Positions 14,684 to 21,720 of a DNA stretch of 21,720 bases are shown one piece after another. Numbering within the stretch: position 1 is the stretch's first letter; each line of letters begins with the position of its first letter. The notes beneath the pieces are model-generated. The model saw only the letters and a list, made by a program, of their open reading frames with translations, was not told the DNA's origin and ran no database searches. Position numbers and translations under genes: made by a program. Origin of the DNA: an uncultured Acetatifactor sp. (GTDB lineage Bacteria; Bacillota; Clostridia; Lachnospirales; Lachnospiraceae); the NCBI GenBank assembly GCA_910585615.1, contig CAJUFO010000040.1, positions 1 to 21,720 of the forward strand, written 5' to 3'.

Positions 14684-16627
14684 ATGGAACAAAACACGGT
14701 AAAGTGGAGGGAAGGCGGGAAGAGCGCTCCATGGAAGAAGGACATTTCAAGGAAATTCATGTATCTCAAGCCCGCAGACATCAAACCGGAAGGGTGGCTG
14801 AGGCGGCAGCTGGAGCTCCAGGCCCAGGGGCTGGCAGGGCATCTGGACCTGATCTGGCCGGACGTGCGGGACAGCAGATGGATCGGCGGCGACAGGGAGG
14901 GCTGGGAGCGGGTGCCCTACTGGCTGGACGGCTTCATCCCCCTGGCGTGGCTTTTGGAGGACCGGGGGCTGCAGAAACGGGCGGAGCGCTACATAGACGC
15001 GATTCTCTCCGGGCAGCAGGAGGACGGCTGGATTTGTCCCTGCGGCATGGAGGAGCGGGAGCATTACGATGTGTGGGCGGCGTTCCTGATCTGCAAGGTG
15101 CTGGTGGTGTACCAGGAGTGCAGCGGGGAGGAGGAAGGAGGGCATTCCGTCGAAGATGCTGTCTACAGGGCGCTGAAGCAGCTGCTGAACCATATCAGCG
15201 CCAGGACCCTCTTCGGCTGGGGCGCGGCCAGGTGGTTCGAGTGCCTGATTCCTCTGCTCTGGCTCCGGGAGAGGCGGCCCGAGCCTTGGATGGATGAGCT
15301 GGCCTATGTGCTGGAGGGCTGCGGCATCGACTATGAGAGGCTGTACGCCAGGCTCTCCTTCGACAGGCCCGGCGCGAAGCGCTACTGGACTTATCTGAAC
15401 CATGTGGTGAACGTGGCCATGGCCCTGAAGTCCAGGGCGGAGATGAGCCTGCTCACCGGGGAGGACCCGGACGCCTTCGCCCTGGATTTCTACGAAAAGC
15501 TGCAGAAGAGGCACGGCATGGCCATAGGGCATTTCACAGGGGACGAATGCCTCTCCGGCACCAGCCCCCTGCAGGGCAGCGAGTGCTGCGGCGTGGTGGA
15601 GGCCATGTACTCCTACGAGGAGCTGCTGTCCATCGGCGGCAACCCCTTCTGGGGGGACCTCCTGGAGCAGACGGCCTTCAACGGTCTGGCGGCCACGGTG
15701 AGCGCGGACATGTGGAGCCATCAGTATGTGCAGATGACGAACCAGGTGGAGTGCACCAGGATGCCCCAGGGGAAGATGCCTTTCAATTCCAACAATGAGG
15801 AGGCCCATACCTTCGGCCTGGAGCCCCATTTCGGGTGCTGCACCGCCAACTTCGGCCAGGGCTGGCCCAAATTCGCCCTCTCCACGGTGATGCGGACGGA
15901 AAAAGGGCTGGCTGTGACGGTCCTTGCCCCCGTCAGGGTACAGACCCGGGTGGCCGGCAGGGAGGTGTGTTTGACGGTGGATACAGAGTATCCCTTCCGG
16001 GACAGCTTACGGATCCGCGTCATGCCGGAGGAACCTCTGGAATTCGAGCTCTCCGTGCGGATACCGGGGTTCGCCCGGGCGGCGCAGATTCGGGTGGGGC
16101 AGGAGACGCGGGACGCCGTGCCCGGCAGCTTCTATATGATAAAGAGATGCTGGAAAAAGGAAGATGAGGTTGTGGTCGAACTTCGGTACCAGGAGGAGTT
16201 CGCGGAGCGGCCCAGCGGCATGTGGGCCCTGCGCAGGGGGCCTCTGTTCTATGCCATGCCCATAGAGGCGGAGCATGAGCGGATAGAGTATGAGAGGGAC
16301 GGGGTGGAGCGGAAGTTCCCCTACTGCGACTACGCCGTCAGGCCAAAGTCGGACTGGGCTTACGGCTTCGGGGCGGGGCCTGTGCGGGAGGTGCAGGCCG
16401 AGATGCCCGGGATGCCCTTCGACCGGGAGAAGCCCCCTGTGATGCTGGAGACGGAGATGGTGCCCCTGGACTGGAAGAAGGAGGACGGGATGTGCAGGGA
16501 GCGGCCGGAATCCGTGGAGCCCTTGGGGGCGCCGGTGAAGAAGCGCCTCTACCCATACGGCTGCACTACCCTGCGGATGGCGGAGATGCCCAGGGTTGAG
16601 GCGCCGAAGGGGCAGACAAAGGATTGA
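14684..16627 (+). CDS. GH127-like beta-L-arabinofuranosidase
   Basis: This 647-residue glycoside hydrolase has no signal peptide. Its N-terminal (alpha/alpha)6 barrel follows the DUF1680/GH127 pattern (WLRRQLELQAQGLAGH; VPYWLDGFIPLAWL). The family's unusual active site is present: Glu300 and Cys302 in QGSECCGVVE plus Cys385-Cys386 in FGCCTANFGQGWPKF. In GH127 these bind zinc, and the first Cys of the CC pair is the nucleophile. A C-terminal beta-sandwich follows (LSVRIPGFARAAQIRVG; MWALRRGPLFYAMP). AAAGGAGA lies about seven bases before the ATG. GH127 and related families release beta-L-arabinofuranose, so this enzyme fits with the GH106 enzyme in trimming arabinose- and rhamnose-bearing pectic oligosaccharides in the cytoplasm. 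It lies 70 bases after the chemoreceptor gene, probably in one transcript. Confidence 0.88.
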   Translation: MEQNTVKWREGGKSAPWKKDISRKFMYLKPADIKPEGWLRRQLELQAQGLAGHLDLIWPDVRDSRWIGGDREGWERVPYWLDGFIPLAWLLEDRGLQKRAERYIDAILSGQQEDGWICPCGMEEREHYDVWAAFLICKVLVVYQECSGEEEGGHSVEDAVYRALKQLLNHISARTLFGWGAARWFECLIPLLWLRERRPEPWMDELAYVLEGCGIDYERLYARLSFDRPGAKRYWTYLNHVVNVAMALKSRAEMSLLTGEDPDAFALDFYEKLQKRHGMAIGHFTGDECLSGTSPLQGSECCGVVEAMYSYEELLSIGGNPFWGDLLEQTAFNGLAATVSADMWSHQYVQMTNQVECTRMPQGKMPFNSNNEEAHTFGLEPHFGCCTANFGQGWPKFALSTVMRTEKGLAVTVLAPVRVQTRVAGREVCLTVDTEYPFRDSLRIRVMPEEPLEFELSVRIPGFARAAQIRVGQETRDAVPGSFYMIKRCWKKEDEVVVELRYQEEFAERPSGMWALRRGPLFYAMPIEAEHERIEYERDGVERKFPYCDYAVRPKSDWAYGFGAGPVREVQAEMPGMPFDREKPPVMLETEMVPLDWKKEDGMCRERPESVEPLGAPVKKRLYPYGCTTLRMAEMPRVEAPKGQTKD

Positions 16628-16644
16628 GACATGACAGGCGGATG

Positions 16645-16747
16645 CCGCAGCGGAACGGAATGTCCCGGTAAATACGGGAAGGCTGCGGATCCGGCCTGAG
16701 GCCAGGCTGTAAAGTGCCAGCGTCCGGAAGATTTTTCCGGCGCTGGC
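16645..16747 (+). terminator. Two nested hairpins after the GH127 gene
   Basis: CCGCAGC (16645-16651) pairs with GCTGCGG (16682-16688) around an inner CCCG/CGGG (16664-16667 and 16675-16678). Next, GCCAGCG-T-CCGGAA (16716-16729) pairs with TTCCGG-CGCTGGC (16735-16747), a 13-bp stem with one bulge. Neither has a strong T-run, so termination is plausible but unproven. The rest of the roughly 300-base gap is AT-rich and holds the next promoter. Confidence 0.45.
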
Positions 16748-16861
16748 ATATCTGCGTATTTCCGGGCGGAATCCCCCGCTTAATATTCTCTAAAGATTTG
16801 TTAAAGATATGGGAAAACGTATTGAGCCGCAGTGAGAATTTTGATATATTCTTATATGGAT

Positions 16862-16891
16862 TTGACAGGTAAGAAAAACAGGGGGTATATA
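16862..16891 (+). promoter_or_regulatory. Promoter of the lipid gene cluster
   Basis: A perfect TTGACA (16862-16867) is followed 18 bases later by TATATA (16886-16891). An overlapping TATAAT occurs at 16888-16893 with 20-base spacing. The start codon of the PAP2 gene follows at 16927. This is one of the strongest-looking promoters in the window. Confidence 0.65.
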
Positions 16892-16926
16892 ATAGAGCCA
16901 AAGAACGGATTCTATTATCGAGGATT

Positions 16927-17640
16927 ATGGAAAAGCTGAGAAAAATGTTGGGCGCCCTGATTCCGCCATACGGGCGGATTCCCCTGATGGTGGCAGTGGC
17001 CTGGAACATGACGGTGTACTTCGGATCCAGGGTGTTCACCAGCGGGTGGTTCCATCATGACATTGAGGGGAGATTGGACCGGCTGATACCTTTTGTGCCG
17101 TGGACGGCGGCGATCTACCTGGGCTGCTATGCGTTCTGGATCGTGAACTATATCCTGATCGCCAGACAGGAAAAACGACATGTGTGTCGGTTCTTCGCGG
17201 CGGATTTCCTCTCCAGGGCCGTGTGCCTGGCCTTCTACCTGCTCTACCCCACCACCAATACCAGGCCGGCTGTGGAGCCGGAGGGCTTCTGGAATCAGGT
17301 GATGATCGGGCTCTACGCCACGGACGCTGCGGATAACCTGTTCCCCTCCATCCACTGCCTGGTGAGCTGGTTCTGCTACATCGGGCTGCGGGGGAAGGAG
17401 AACATTCCGAAATGGTACAGAGGTCTGTCCTGCCTACTGGCGGTGCTGGTCTGCATTTCCACTTTGACCACGAAGCAGCATGTGGTGCCGGATGTGTTAG
17501 GCGGCGTGCTCCTGGCGGAGATCTGCTTCTTCATCGGGAAGAAGGCCGGGGTGTGGGGGACATACGGGAGGATTCTGGATAAAATCAACGGAAAGCTCTG
17601 TCTGGAAGGAGGAAATCCGTGCGGTCAGGGAAGAAAATAA
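16927..17640 (+). CDS. PAP2-superfamily membrane phosphatase
   Basis: This 237-residue integral membrane protein has about six hydrophobic stretches. The PAP2 active-site blocks are visible: NTRP (Arg113-Pro114) as a reduced first motif, FPSIH (residues 139-143) as the second, and STLTTKQHVVPD (His185, Asp189) as the third. The third motif has Ser-Thr where the classical form has Ser-Arg, as in inositol-phosphotransferase-like PAP2 branches. Such enzymes remove or transfer phosphate on lipid phosphates, for example phosphatidic acid or undecaprenyl pyrophosphate, at the outer face of the membrane. The ribosome binding site (GAGG, about three bases from the ATG) is weak. It overlaps the next gene by 22 bases, and the downstream genes are lipid genes. 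The exact substrate is unknown. Confidence 0.85.
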   Translation: MEKLRKMLGALIPPYGRIPLMVAVAWNMTVYFGSRVFTSGWFHHDIEGRLDRLIPFVPWTAAIYLGCYAFWIVNYILIARQEKRHVCRFFAADFLSRAVCLAFYLLYPTTNTRPAVEPEGFWNQVMIGLYATDAADNLFPSIHCLVSWFCYIGLRGKENIPKWYRGLSCLLAVLVCISTLTTKQHVVPDVLGGVLLAEICFFIGKKAGVWGTYGRILDKINGKLCLEGGNPCGQGRK

Positions 17641-18710
17641 TCTGGAATGCTTTTTTCTTAGCCCTGGTCTTCGGGCTTACCCTCTACGGCGTCTTCCACG
17701 GGGAGGATCTGGGCGCCATGATGGATGCCATCCGGGAAGCGGATATACGTTGGCTGGTTCCCTGCGTGGCCCTGGTGCTGTTCTTCATCTGGGGGGAATC
17801 TATCATTCTCTGGCATATGCTGACTTCCTACGGAATCAGGACCAGGAAGCGAAGCTGTTTCCTGTTCTCCTCCGCGGGCTTCTTCTTCAGCTGCATCACG
17901 CCCTCGGCCAGCGGCGGCCAGCCTATGCAGGTCTATTATATGAAAAAGGAGAAGATACCCGTTCCGGTGGCCGCGGTGATCCTGATGGTGGTGACCATCA
18001 CCTACAAGCTGGTGCTGGTGCTGATCGGCGGGGGGATTGTTTTGTTTGGCCGCGGGTTCATGCACCGGTATCTGGAGGGGATCCTCCCCGTGTTCTGGCT
18101 GGGGATTCTGCTGAATGTGTTCTGCGTCGCCTTCATGACCGTGCTGGTGTTCTGCCCGGCCCTCACAGAGTCCATCCTGCAAAAGGGCCTTGCCTGGCTG
18201 GAGCGGATGCACTTCCTGCGCCGCAGGGAGCAGAGGGCCAGGAAGCTGGGGAAATCCATGGAGGCGTACCAGGACACGGCGCTGTACCTGAAGGAACACA
18301 AATTTGTAATCATACGCGTGATGCTGATCACCTGCCTCCAGCGGCTGGCACTGTTTTCGGTGACGGGGCTGGTCTATCTGGCCTTTGGCAGGCAGGGGAC
18401 GCCGCTGTGGGACGTGGTGCTGCTGCAGGCGGTGATATCCGTCTCCGTGGATATGCTGCCGCTGCCGGGGGGCATGGGGATCAGCGAGGCCCTGTTCATG
18501 AACATCTTCGCCCCGGTGTTCGGCACGGTGCTGCTGCCGGCCATGGTACTCTCCAGGGGACTGGGGTATTACGGCGAGCTTCTGATCAGCGCTTTCTTTA
18601 CGGTAGTGGCACAGCTGTATTATACCTTCCGGCGGGAGGACAGAGGCAAAGCAGCAGCGGGTGAGCCGGAGCAGCAGACAGGGGCGGATGGATTTCGGGG
18701 CACGGACTAA
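17619..18710 (+). CDS. LPG-synthase-TM (UPF0104) flippase-like membrane protein
   Basis: This 363-residue polytopic membrane protein belongs to the lysylphosphatidylglycerol synthase TM-region family. Typical signs are the SPSASGGQP-like motif (TPSASGGQPMQVYYM) and the late block DMLPLPGGMGISEALF. It has only the membrane part: the cytoplasmic aminoacyl-transfer domain of MprF is absent. In MprF this membrane part flips lipids across the bilayer, and stand-alone members are presumed lipid transporters. The start is GTG 17619 with AAGGAGG at six bases, overlapping the PAP2 gene by 22 bases. That tight coupling suggests the phosphatase and this protein act on the same lipid. The C-terminal tail is polar. 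Confidence 0.88.
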   Translation: MRSGKKIIWNAFFLALVFGLTLYGVFHGEDLGAMMDAIREADIRWLVPCVALVLFFIWGESIILWHMLTSYGIRTRKRSCFLFSSAGFFFSCITPSASGGQPMQVYYMKKEKIPVPVAAVILMVVTITYKLVLVLIGGGIVLFGRGFMHRYLEGILPVFWLGILLNVFCVAFMTVLVFCPALTESILQKGLAWLERMHFLRRREQRARKLGKSMEAYQDTALYLKEHKFVIIRVMLITCLQRLALFSVTGLVYLAFGRQGTPLWDVVLLQAVISVSVDMLPLPGGMGISEALFMNIFAPVFGTVLLPAMVLSRGLGYYGELLISAFFTVVAQLYYTFRREDRGKAAAGEPEQQTGADGFRGTD

Positions 18711-18756
18711 TATATGGGGGCGATTCTGCCGATATATACTTTGTACTATTTTTATT

Positions 18757-18883
18757 CCCGCGAGCAATGAGCCAAGCGGCCGTGCTTGCACGGCCAGTTG
18801 GCGAATGCCGCGAGGGTCAAATACCCCGCTGCTCTGCAGCGTTGCAAGCTTGATACCCCGTTGCTTGCAGCGGGGTATTTGAT
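18757..18883. repeat. Palindromic structured element before pssA
   Basis: The 274-base gap holds two strong dyads. The first is GGCCGTGC (18778-18785) with GCACGGCC (18788-18795), flanked by GCCAA (18771-18775) with TTGGC (18798-18802). The second is a perfect 16-base arm at 18817-18832 with 18867-18882. Within the second, a near-copy of the left arm (ATACCCCGTTGC, 18853-18864) can compete for the same right arm. Smaller stems GCTGC/GCAGC (18828-18840) and TGCAAGC/GCTTGCA (18843-18869) are also possible. The last stem is followed by TTTATCTT, so it may terminate or attenuate transcription into pssA, or it may be an interspersed repeat. The remainder of the gap, 18711-18756 and 18884-18984, shows no gene. 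Confidence 0.7.
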
Positions 18884-18984
18884 TTATCTTGCGGGCCTTT
18901 GGATTTGCTTTTTCGTCTGCTTTCGGCACCACGCAGGCGGAAGGAGGCGGAAAGACGGCACATGGGATATCAGGAGGGGTTTCT

Positions 18985-19641
18985 GTGATAGGTTTTTATG
19001 ATTATACGGTGATACTTACATATATCAGCTTCGTATCCGCGGTGGCGGGGATTTTCTGTGCCAGCTCCAGGCAGCTGCAGTGGGCGATTTTCTTCCTGGC
19101 CTTTTCCGGGTTCTGCGACATGTTCGACGGGAAGATCGCCAGGACCAAGAAGAACCGGACGGAGGACGAGGAGAGCTTCGGAATCCAGATAGATTCCTTG
19201 TGCGATATCGTCTGCTTCGGGGTGCTGCCCATCGTGATCTGCTACAAGCTTGGGATGGACCACATCTACGGCATGGCCATCCTGGCGCTGTACGGGCTGG
19301 CAGGGCTGATACGGCTGGGGTATTTCAATGTGATGGAGGCCAAGCGCCAGAGGGAAGAAGGGGGGGCGCGTAAGTATTATCAGGGGCTGCCCATCACCTC
19401 CATGGCGATCGCGCTGCCGCTGCTGTTCGTGGTATCACCGCTGTTCCCCACCCACGGGGCTTTCATCGCAGTGCTGCATATCGTGGTGGCGCTGGTGGGG
19501 TTCCTGTTCATTTTGAATTTCCGGCTCCGGAAGCCTAATGTGAAGCAGGTGCTGCTGATCGTGGCGGCGGTGGCGCTGGCGGTGGTGGTGATCCTCTTTG
19601 CGTGGCATAGCTGGAGGAATCTGCTGAAGGGGCGCATATGA
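18985..19641 (+). CDS. pssA: CDP-diacylglycerol-serine O-phosphatidyltransferase
   Basis: This 218-residue membrane enzyme joins serine to CDP-diacylglycerol to make phosphatidylserine. The CDP-alcohol phosphatidyltransferase signature is complete: Asp45, Asp48-Gly49, Ala52-Arg53, Gly66, Asp70 and Asp74 (CDMFDGKIAR and FGIQIDSLCD). The loop between Arg53 and Gly66 is 12 residues, longer than the 8 of the Bacillus enzyme as I recall it. Several membrane helices follow. The frame extends up to ATG 18889, but those codons lie in the palindromic element; GTG 18985 has AGGAGGGG six bases upstream and gives a sensible start (VIGFYDYTVILTY). The decarboxylase for its product is the next enzyme gene, which supports PssA over other CDP-alcohol transferases. 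Confidence 0.88.
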   Translation: MIGFYDYTVILTYISFVSAVAGIFCASSRQLQWAIFFLAFSGFCDMFDGKIARTKKNRTEDEESFGIQIDSLCDIVCFGVLPIVICYKLGMDHIYGMAILALYGLAGLIRLGYFNVMEAKRQREEGGARKYYQGLPITSMAIALPLLFVVSPLFPTHGAFIAVLHIVVALVGFLFILNFRLRKPNVKQVLLIVAAVALAVVVILFAWHSWRNLLKGRI

Positions 19642-19712
19642 GGTTACGGCAGGCGTGGGCCTGGAAGGGGCTGCGGGCGCAGGGAAAGGAGCGTTTATGG
19701 GTTCGGTGGTAG
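19638..19712 (+). CDS. Tiny ORF bridging pssA and psd (doubtful)
   Basis: A 24-codon frame starts with an ATG that overlaps the pssA stop as ATGA (19638-19641) and ends at TAG 19710-19712, just inside psd. The peptide is basic and Trp/Arg-rich (MRLRQAWAWKGLRAQGKERL at the start). AAGGGG sits close upstream. Its only likely role is to carry ribosomes across the gap to the psd ribosome binding site by translational coupling. It may also be chance. Confidence 0.2.
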   Translation: MRLRQAWAWKGLRAQGKERLWVRW

Positions 19713-20572
19713 TGGACAGGAAAGGTACGATCGTGGAGGCGGGCTCCCTGCAGGATGCCCTCCTGGAGGGGCTCTACGGCCATGTGCCGGGCAGGGCGCT
19801 GATGAAGCTCCTGGTGTCACCGGCGGTCTCGAGACTGGCGGGGGCCTTTTTGGATTCCGGGCTCTCAAGGGGGCTGATTCCCCGGTTCATCCGCAGCCAT
19901 TCCATCGACATGGCGGATTACCGGAAGCAGGCATATGCCTCCTACAATGAGTTCTTTACCAGGAGGCTGGCCCCGGGGGCGCGGAGGTTAGACCCCTGCC
20001 CGGAGGCTCTGGTGAGCCCCTGTGACGGCAGGCTCACGGTCTATCCCGTAGACAATCAGTGCGAATTTACAATCAAACATACACGGTATACGGTATATAG
20101 CCTTCTGCGGGACTATCGGCTGGCCGCGAGGTATGCCGGGGGATATGTGTGGGTGTTCCGGCTGTGCGTGGAGGACTACCACCGGTATATCTATGTGGAC
20201 AACGGCAGGGTATCAGAGCCCGTGCGGATTCCCGGGGTGCTGCACACGGTGAATCCGGTGGCCAACGACCGTTTCCCCATCTACAAGGAGAACACCAGGG
20301 AGTACTGCACCATCCGTTCGGAGCATTTCGGAGAGATGCTCCAGATGGAGGTGGGCGCGCTGCTGGTGGGGGAGATCAGGAACCATGCCAGGGGCGAGCG
20401 GGTGCGCAGGGGCTGGGAGAAGGGGCGTTTCGCCTTCGGCGGCTCCACGGTGATTCTCATGACCGAAAAAGGCGCGGCCCTGCCGGACGGGGACATCCTG
20501 GAGAACTCCCGCTTTGGGCTGGAGACCAGGGTGCGCCTGGGGGAGCGGGTGGGGGGAAGGCCCCGGGGATGA
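19697..20572 (+). CDS. psd: Phosphatidylserine decarboxylase
   Basis: This 291-residue proenzyme converts phosphatidylserine to phosphatidylethanolamine at the membrane. The conserved features are Asp110 in SPCDGRL, His162 in EDYHRYIYVDNG, the block HTVNPVANDRF, and the self-cleavage site FGGST, where Ser250 should become the pyruvoyl group after cleavage into beta and alpha chains. The frame is open from GTG 19655, but AAAGGAG at 19685-19691 sits five bases before ATG 19697, so I use that start. With pssA immediately upstream it completes the two-step phosphatidylethanolamine branch. The stop lies 7 bases from the convergent ATPase gene. Confidence 0.93.
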   Translation: MGSVVVDRKGTIVEAGSLQDALLEGLYGHVPGRALMKLLVSPAVSRLAGAFLDSGLSRGLIPRFIRSHSIDMADYRKQAYASYNEFFTRRLAPGARRLDPCPEALVSPCDGRLTVYPVDNQCEFTIKHTRYTVYSLLRDYRLAARYAGGYVWVFRLCVEDYHRYIYVDNGRVSEPVRIPGVLHTVNPVANDRFPIYKENTREYCTIRSEHFGEMLQMEVGALLVGEIRNHARGERVRRGWEKGRFAFGGSTVILMTEKGAALPDGDILENSRFGLETRVRLGERVGGRPRG

Positions 20573-20579
20573 TCCGGAC

Positions 20580-21720
20580 TTAGGAACCGCGCCGTTCCAA
20601 AGCGGCCCCAATCAGACGGTCTGTATGATCGGCCATGAAGAGAGGGACATTCAGTACGTCCCCGTCCAGTCTCAGGTTGTCCAGAGAGAAGCGAATCCGC
20701 AATTTTACTTTATCGGAAAACAGTTCCTTGAACTTTTTCAGGCTTTTGCTGGTCGTACTGGCTTCGGATTTGATCTCCACAGGGAAGATATCATTGTTCC
20801 GCTGAATCAGGAAATCCACCTCATAGGGCGGATTGCTCTGGCTCCAGTATCTGGGGGCGGCTTCGAACTGGGCGATTAATGCCTGAAGGACGTAATTTTC
20901 TGTCAGGGCCCCTTTGAATTCGGTGAACAGCCGGTTCCCTTCGCCGAAAGCGGTGGGGGCCAGCATTGCCAGGCGGCGTAGTAGGCCTACGTCTGCGAGA
21001 TAGATTTTGAAGGCGGACAGGTCGTCATAGGCGCAGGCGGGGAGCCCCGGGGCGCTGCTCCGGTAGACCTTGTGCACCAGCCTGGCGTCCACAAGCCACT
21101 GCAGCGCATCTTCGTATTCTCTGGCCCTGGCTCCTTCTTTCACGACTTTATAGAGAAATTTCTTGTTCTCCCTGGCGAGCTGGGAGGGGACAGACTTCCA
21201 GACCATGGAGATTTTCGGGAACTGGGTCACGTCGGGATGCTTTGCGAAATCCCGTTCGTATGCGCCGATGATGTCGGACAGGGATTCCTGCATGGCATCC
21301 ACGTCGCGGGCCTGGGTCCACATCAGCACAGGCTCCGGCATGCCCCCGGTCACATAATACATTTTCAGCTTCTCGTACAAAGGGTTGAAAAAGGCATCCG
21401 GAAGGGGCTCCGGTGTACGGACGGTATCCAGAAATGCGGCCAGGTTCGCATCCCCGTTGGCCAGGAGGAATTCCGTGAAGGTCATGGGATCGATCTGCAT
21501 GAAGTTCACCTTGCCCACGGGAAAGGAAGACGGCCTGGCCAACGCGATTCCAAGCAAAGAGCCGGCGCATGCAATGTGGTACTCGGGCGCATTTTCGCAG
21601 AAATATTTCAGGGAGTTGATGACCTTGGGGCAGTCCTGTATCTCATCGAAAATGACAAGGGTCTTTTCCGGAAGGATTTTCTGCCCGCTGGCCAGCATCA
21701 GGTTCTGGAGGATGCGATTC
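20580..21720 (-). CDS. AAA ATPase with DUF4143 domain, 5' end cut off
   Basis: The minus-strand frame runs open to the right edge, so the gene starts outside the window and about 380 residues are visible. Near the visible start is a Walker B motif (TLVIFDEIQDCP), followed by CAGSLLGIA, typical of AAA_14-type ATPases. The Walker A region must lie beyond the edge. The rest matches the DUF4143 pattern: GGMPEPVLMW, a winged-helix-like stretch (ALQWLVDARLVHKVYR), LYLADVGLL-like KIYLADVGLLRRLA, and a nuclease-fold-like end (YEVDFLIQRNNDIFPVEIK). These ATPases are common in gut bacteria, and their role is largely unknown. It converges on psd with only 7 bases between stops. It is probably unrelated to the lipid genes. 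Confidence 0.88.
   Translation of the reverse strand, partial: NRILQNLMLASGQKILPEKTLVIFDEIQDCPKVINSLKYFCENAPEYHIACAGSLLGIALARPSSFPVGKVNFMQIDPMTFTEFLLANGDANLAAFLDTVRTPEPLPDAFFNPLYEKLKMYYVTGGMPEPVLMWTQARDVDAMQESLSDIIGAYERDFAKHPDVTQFPKISMVWKSVPSQLARENKKFLYKVVKEGARAREYEDALQWLVDARLVHKVYRSSAPGLPACAYDDLSAFKIYLADVGLLRRLAMLAPTAFGEGNRLFTEFKGALTENYVLQALIAQFEAAPRYWSQSNPPYEVDFLIQRNNDIFPVEIKSEASTTSKSLKKFKELFSDKVKLRIRFSLDNLRLDGDVLNVPLFMADHTDRLIGAALERRGS

Noticed and set aside
17658..18932. Long minus-strand frame opposite the flippase-like gene
   Set aside because: It is His/Gln-rich low-complexity translation typical of antisense to a membrane protein gene, with no start context.
18889..18984. N-terminal extension of PssA from ATG 18889
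   Set aside because: No ribosome binding site precedes it, it begins at the palindromic element, and the residues are not membrane-enzyme-like; GTG 18985 has a strong site.

Overview
The window looks like chromosome from a gut-type Lachnospiraceae (Clostridia, Firmicutes). This is inferred from a moderately high-GC gene body, strong AGGAGG-type ribosome binding sites, a YesM/YesN-style two-component system beside a sugar ABC importer, a DUF4190-type membrane protein, and an IS66 remnant. A species cannot be named from the sequence. No rRNA, tRNA, CRISPR array or replication origin was seen.

Left edge (about 1-1560). A visibly AT-rich patch carries two small genes of unknown function on the + strand, the isolated 5' end of a minus-strand gene with its own promoter, and a cluster of inverted repeats. 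It contrasts with the GC-richer DNA on both sides and looks like an acquired or shuffled cassette. Next comes a minus-strand membrane protein with a C-terminal DUF4190-like segment (1565-2194).

Central region (about 2300-16630) is a carbohydrate-utilisation locus on the + strand. In order it holds a membrane sensor kinase and an AraC-type response regulator, a lipoprotein sugar-binding protein, two CUT1-type permeases, a GH106-like alpha-L-rhamnosidase, a decayed IS66 transposase on the minus strand, a methyl-accepting chemotaxis protein, and a GH127-like beta-L-arabinofuranosidase. Both glycosidases lack signal peptides. The simplest reading is that rhamnose- and arabinose-containing oligosaccharides, as found in pectic rhamnogalacturonan I and its side chains, are imported by the ABC system and cut inside the cell. 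The two-component system would control expression and the chemoreceptor may steer the cell to the same kind of ligand. The importer has no ATPase gene here and probably borrows a shared MsmX-type ATPase.

Right region (about 16860-20572) is a membrane-lipid cluster: a PAP2-family phosphatase, an LPG-synthase-TM/UPF0104 flippase-like protein, a CDP-alcohol phosphatidyltransferase (PssA) and phosphatidylserine decarboxylase (Psd). PssA and Psd make phosphatidylethanolamine. A strongly structured palindromic element lies between the flippase-like gene and pssA. The window ends in a convergent minus-strand AAA/DUF4143 ATPase cut off by the right edge.

Several starts were chosen inside longer open frames because a better ribosome binding site sits there (205, 586, 2488, 8204, 18985 and 19697).
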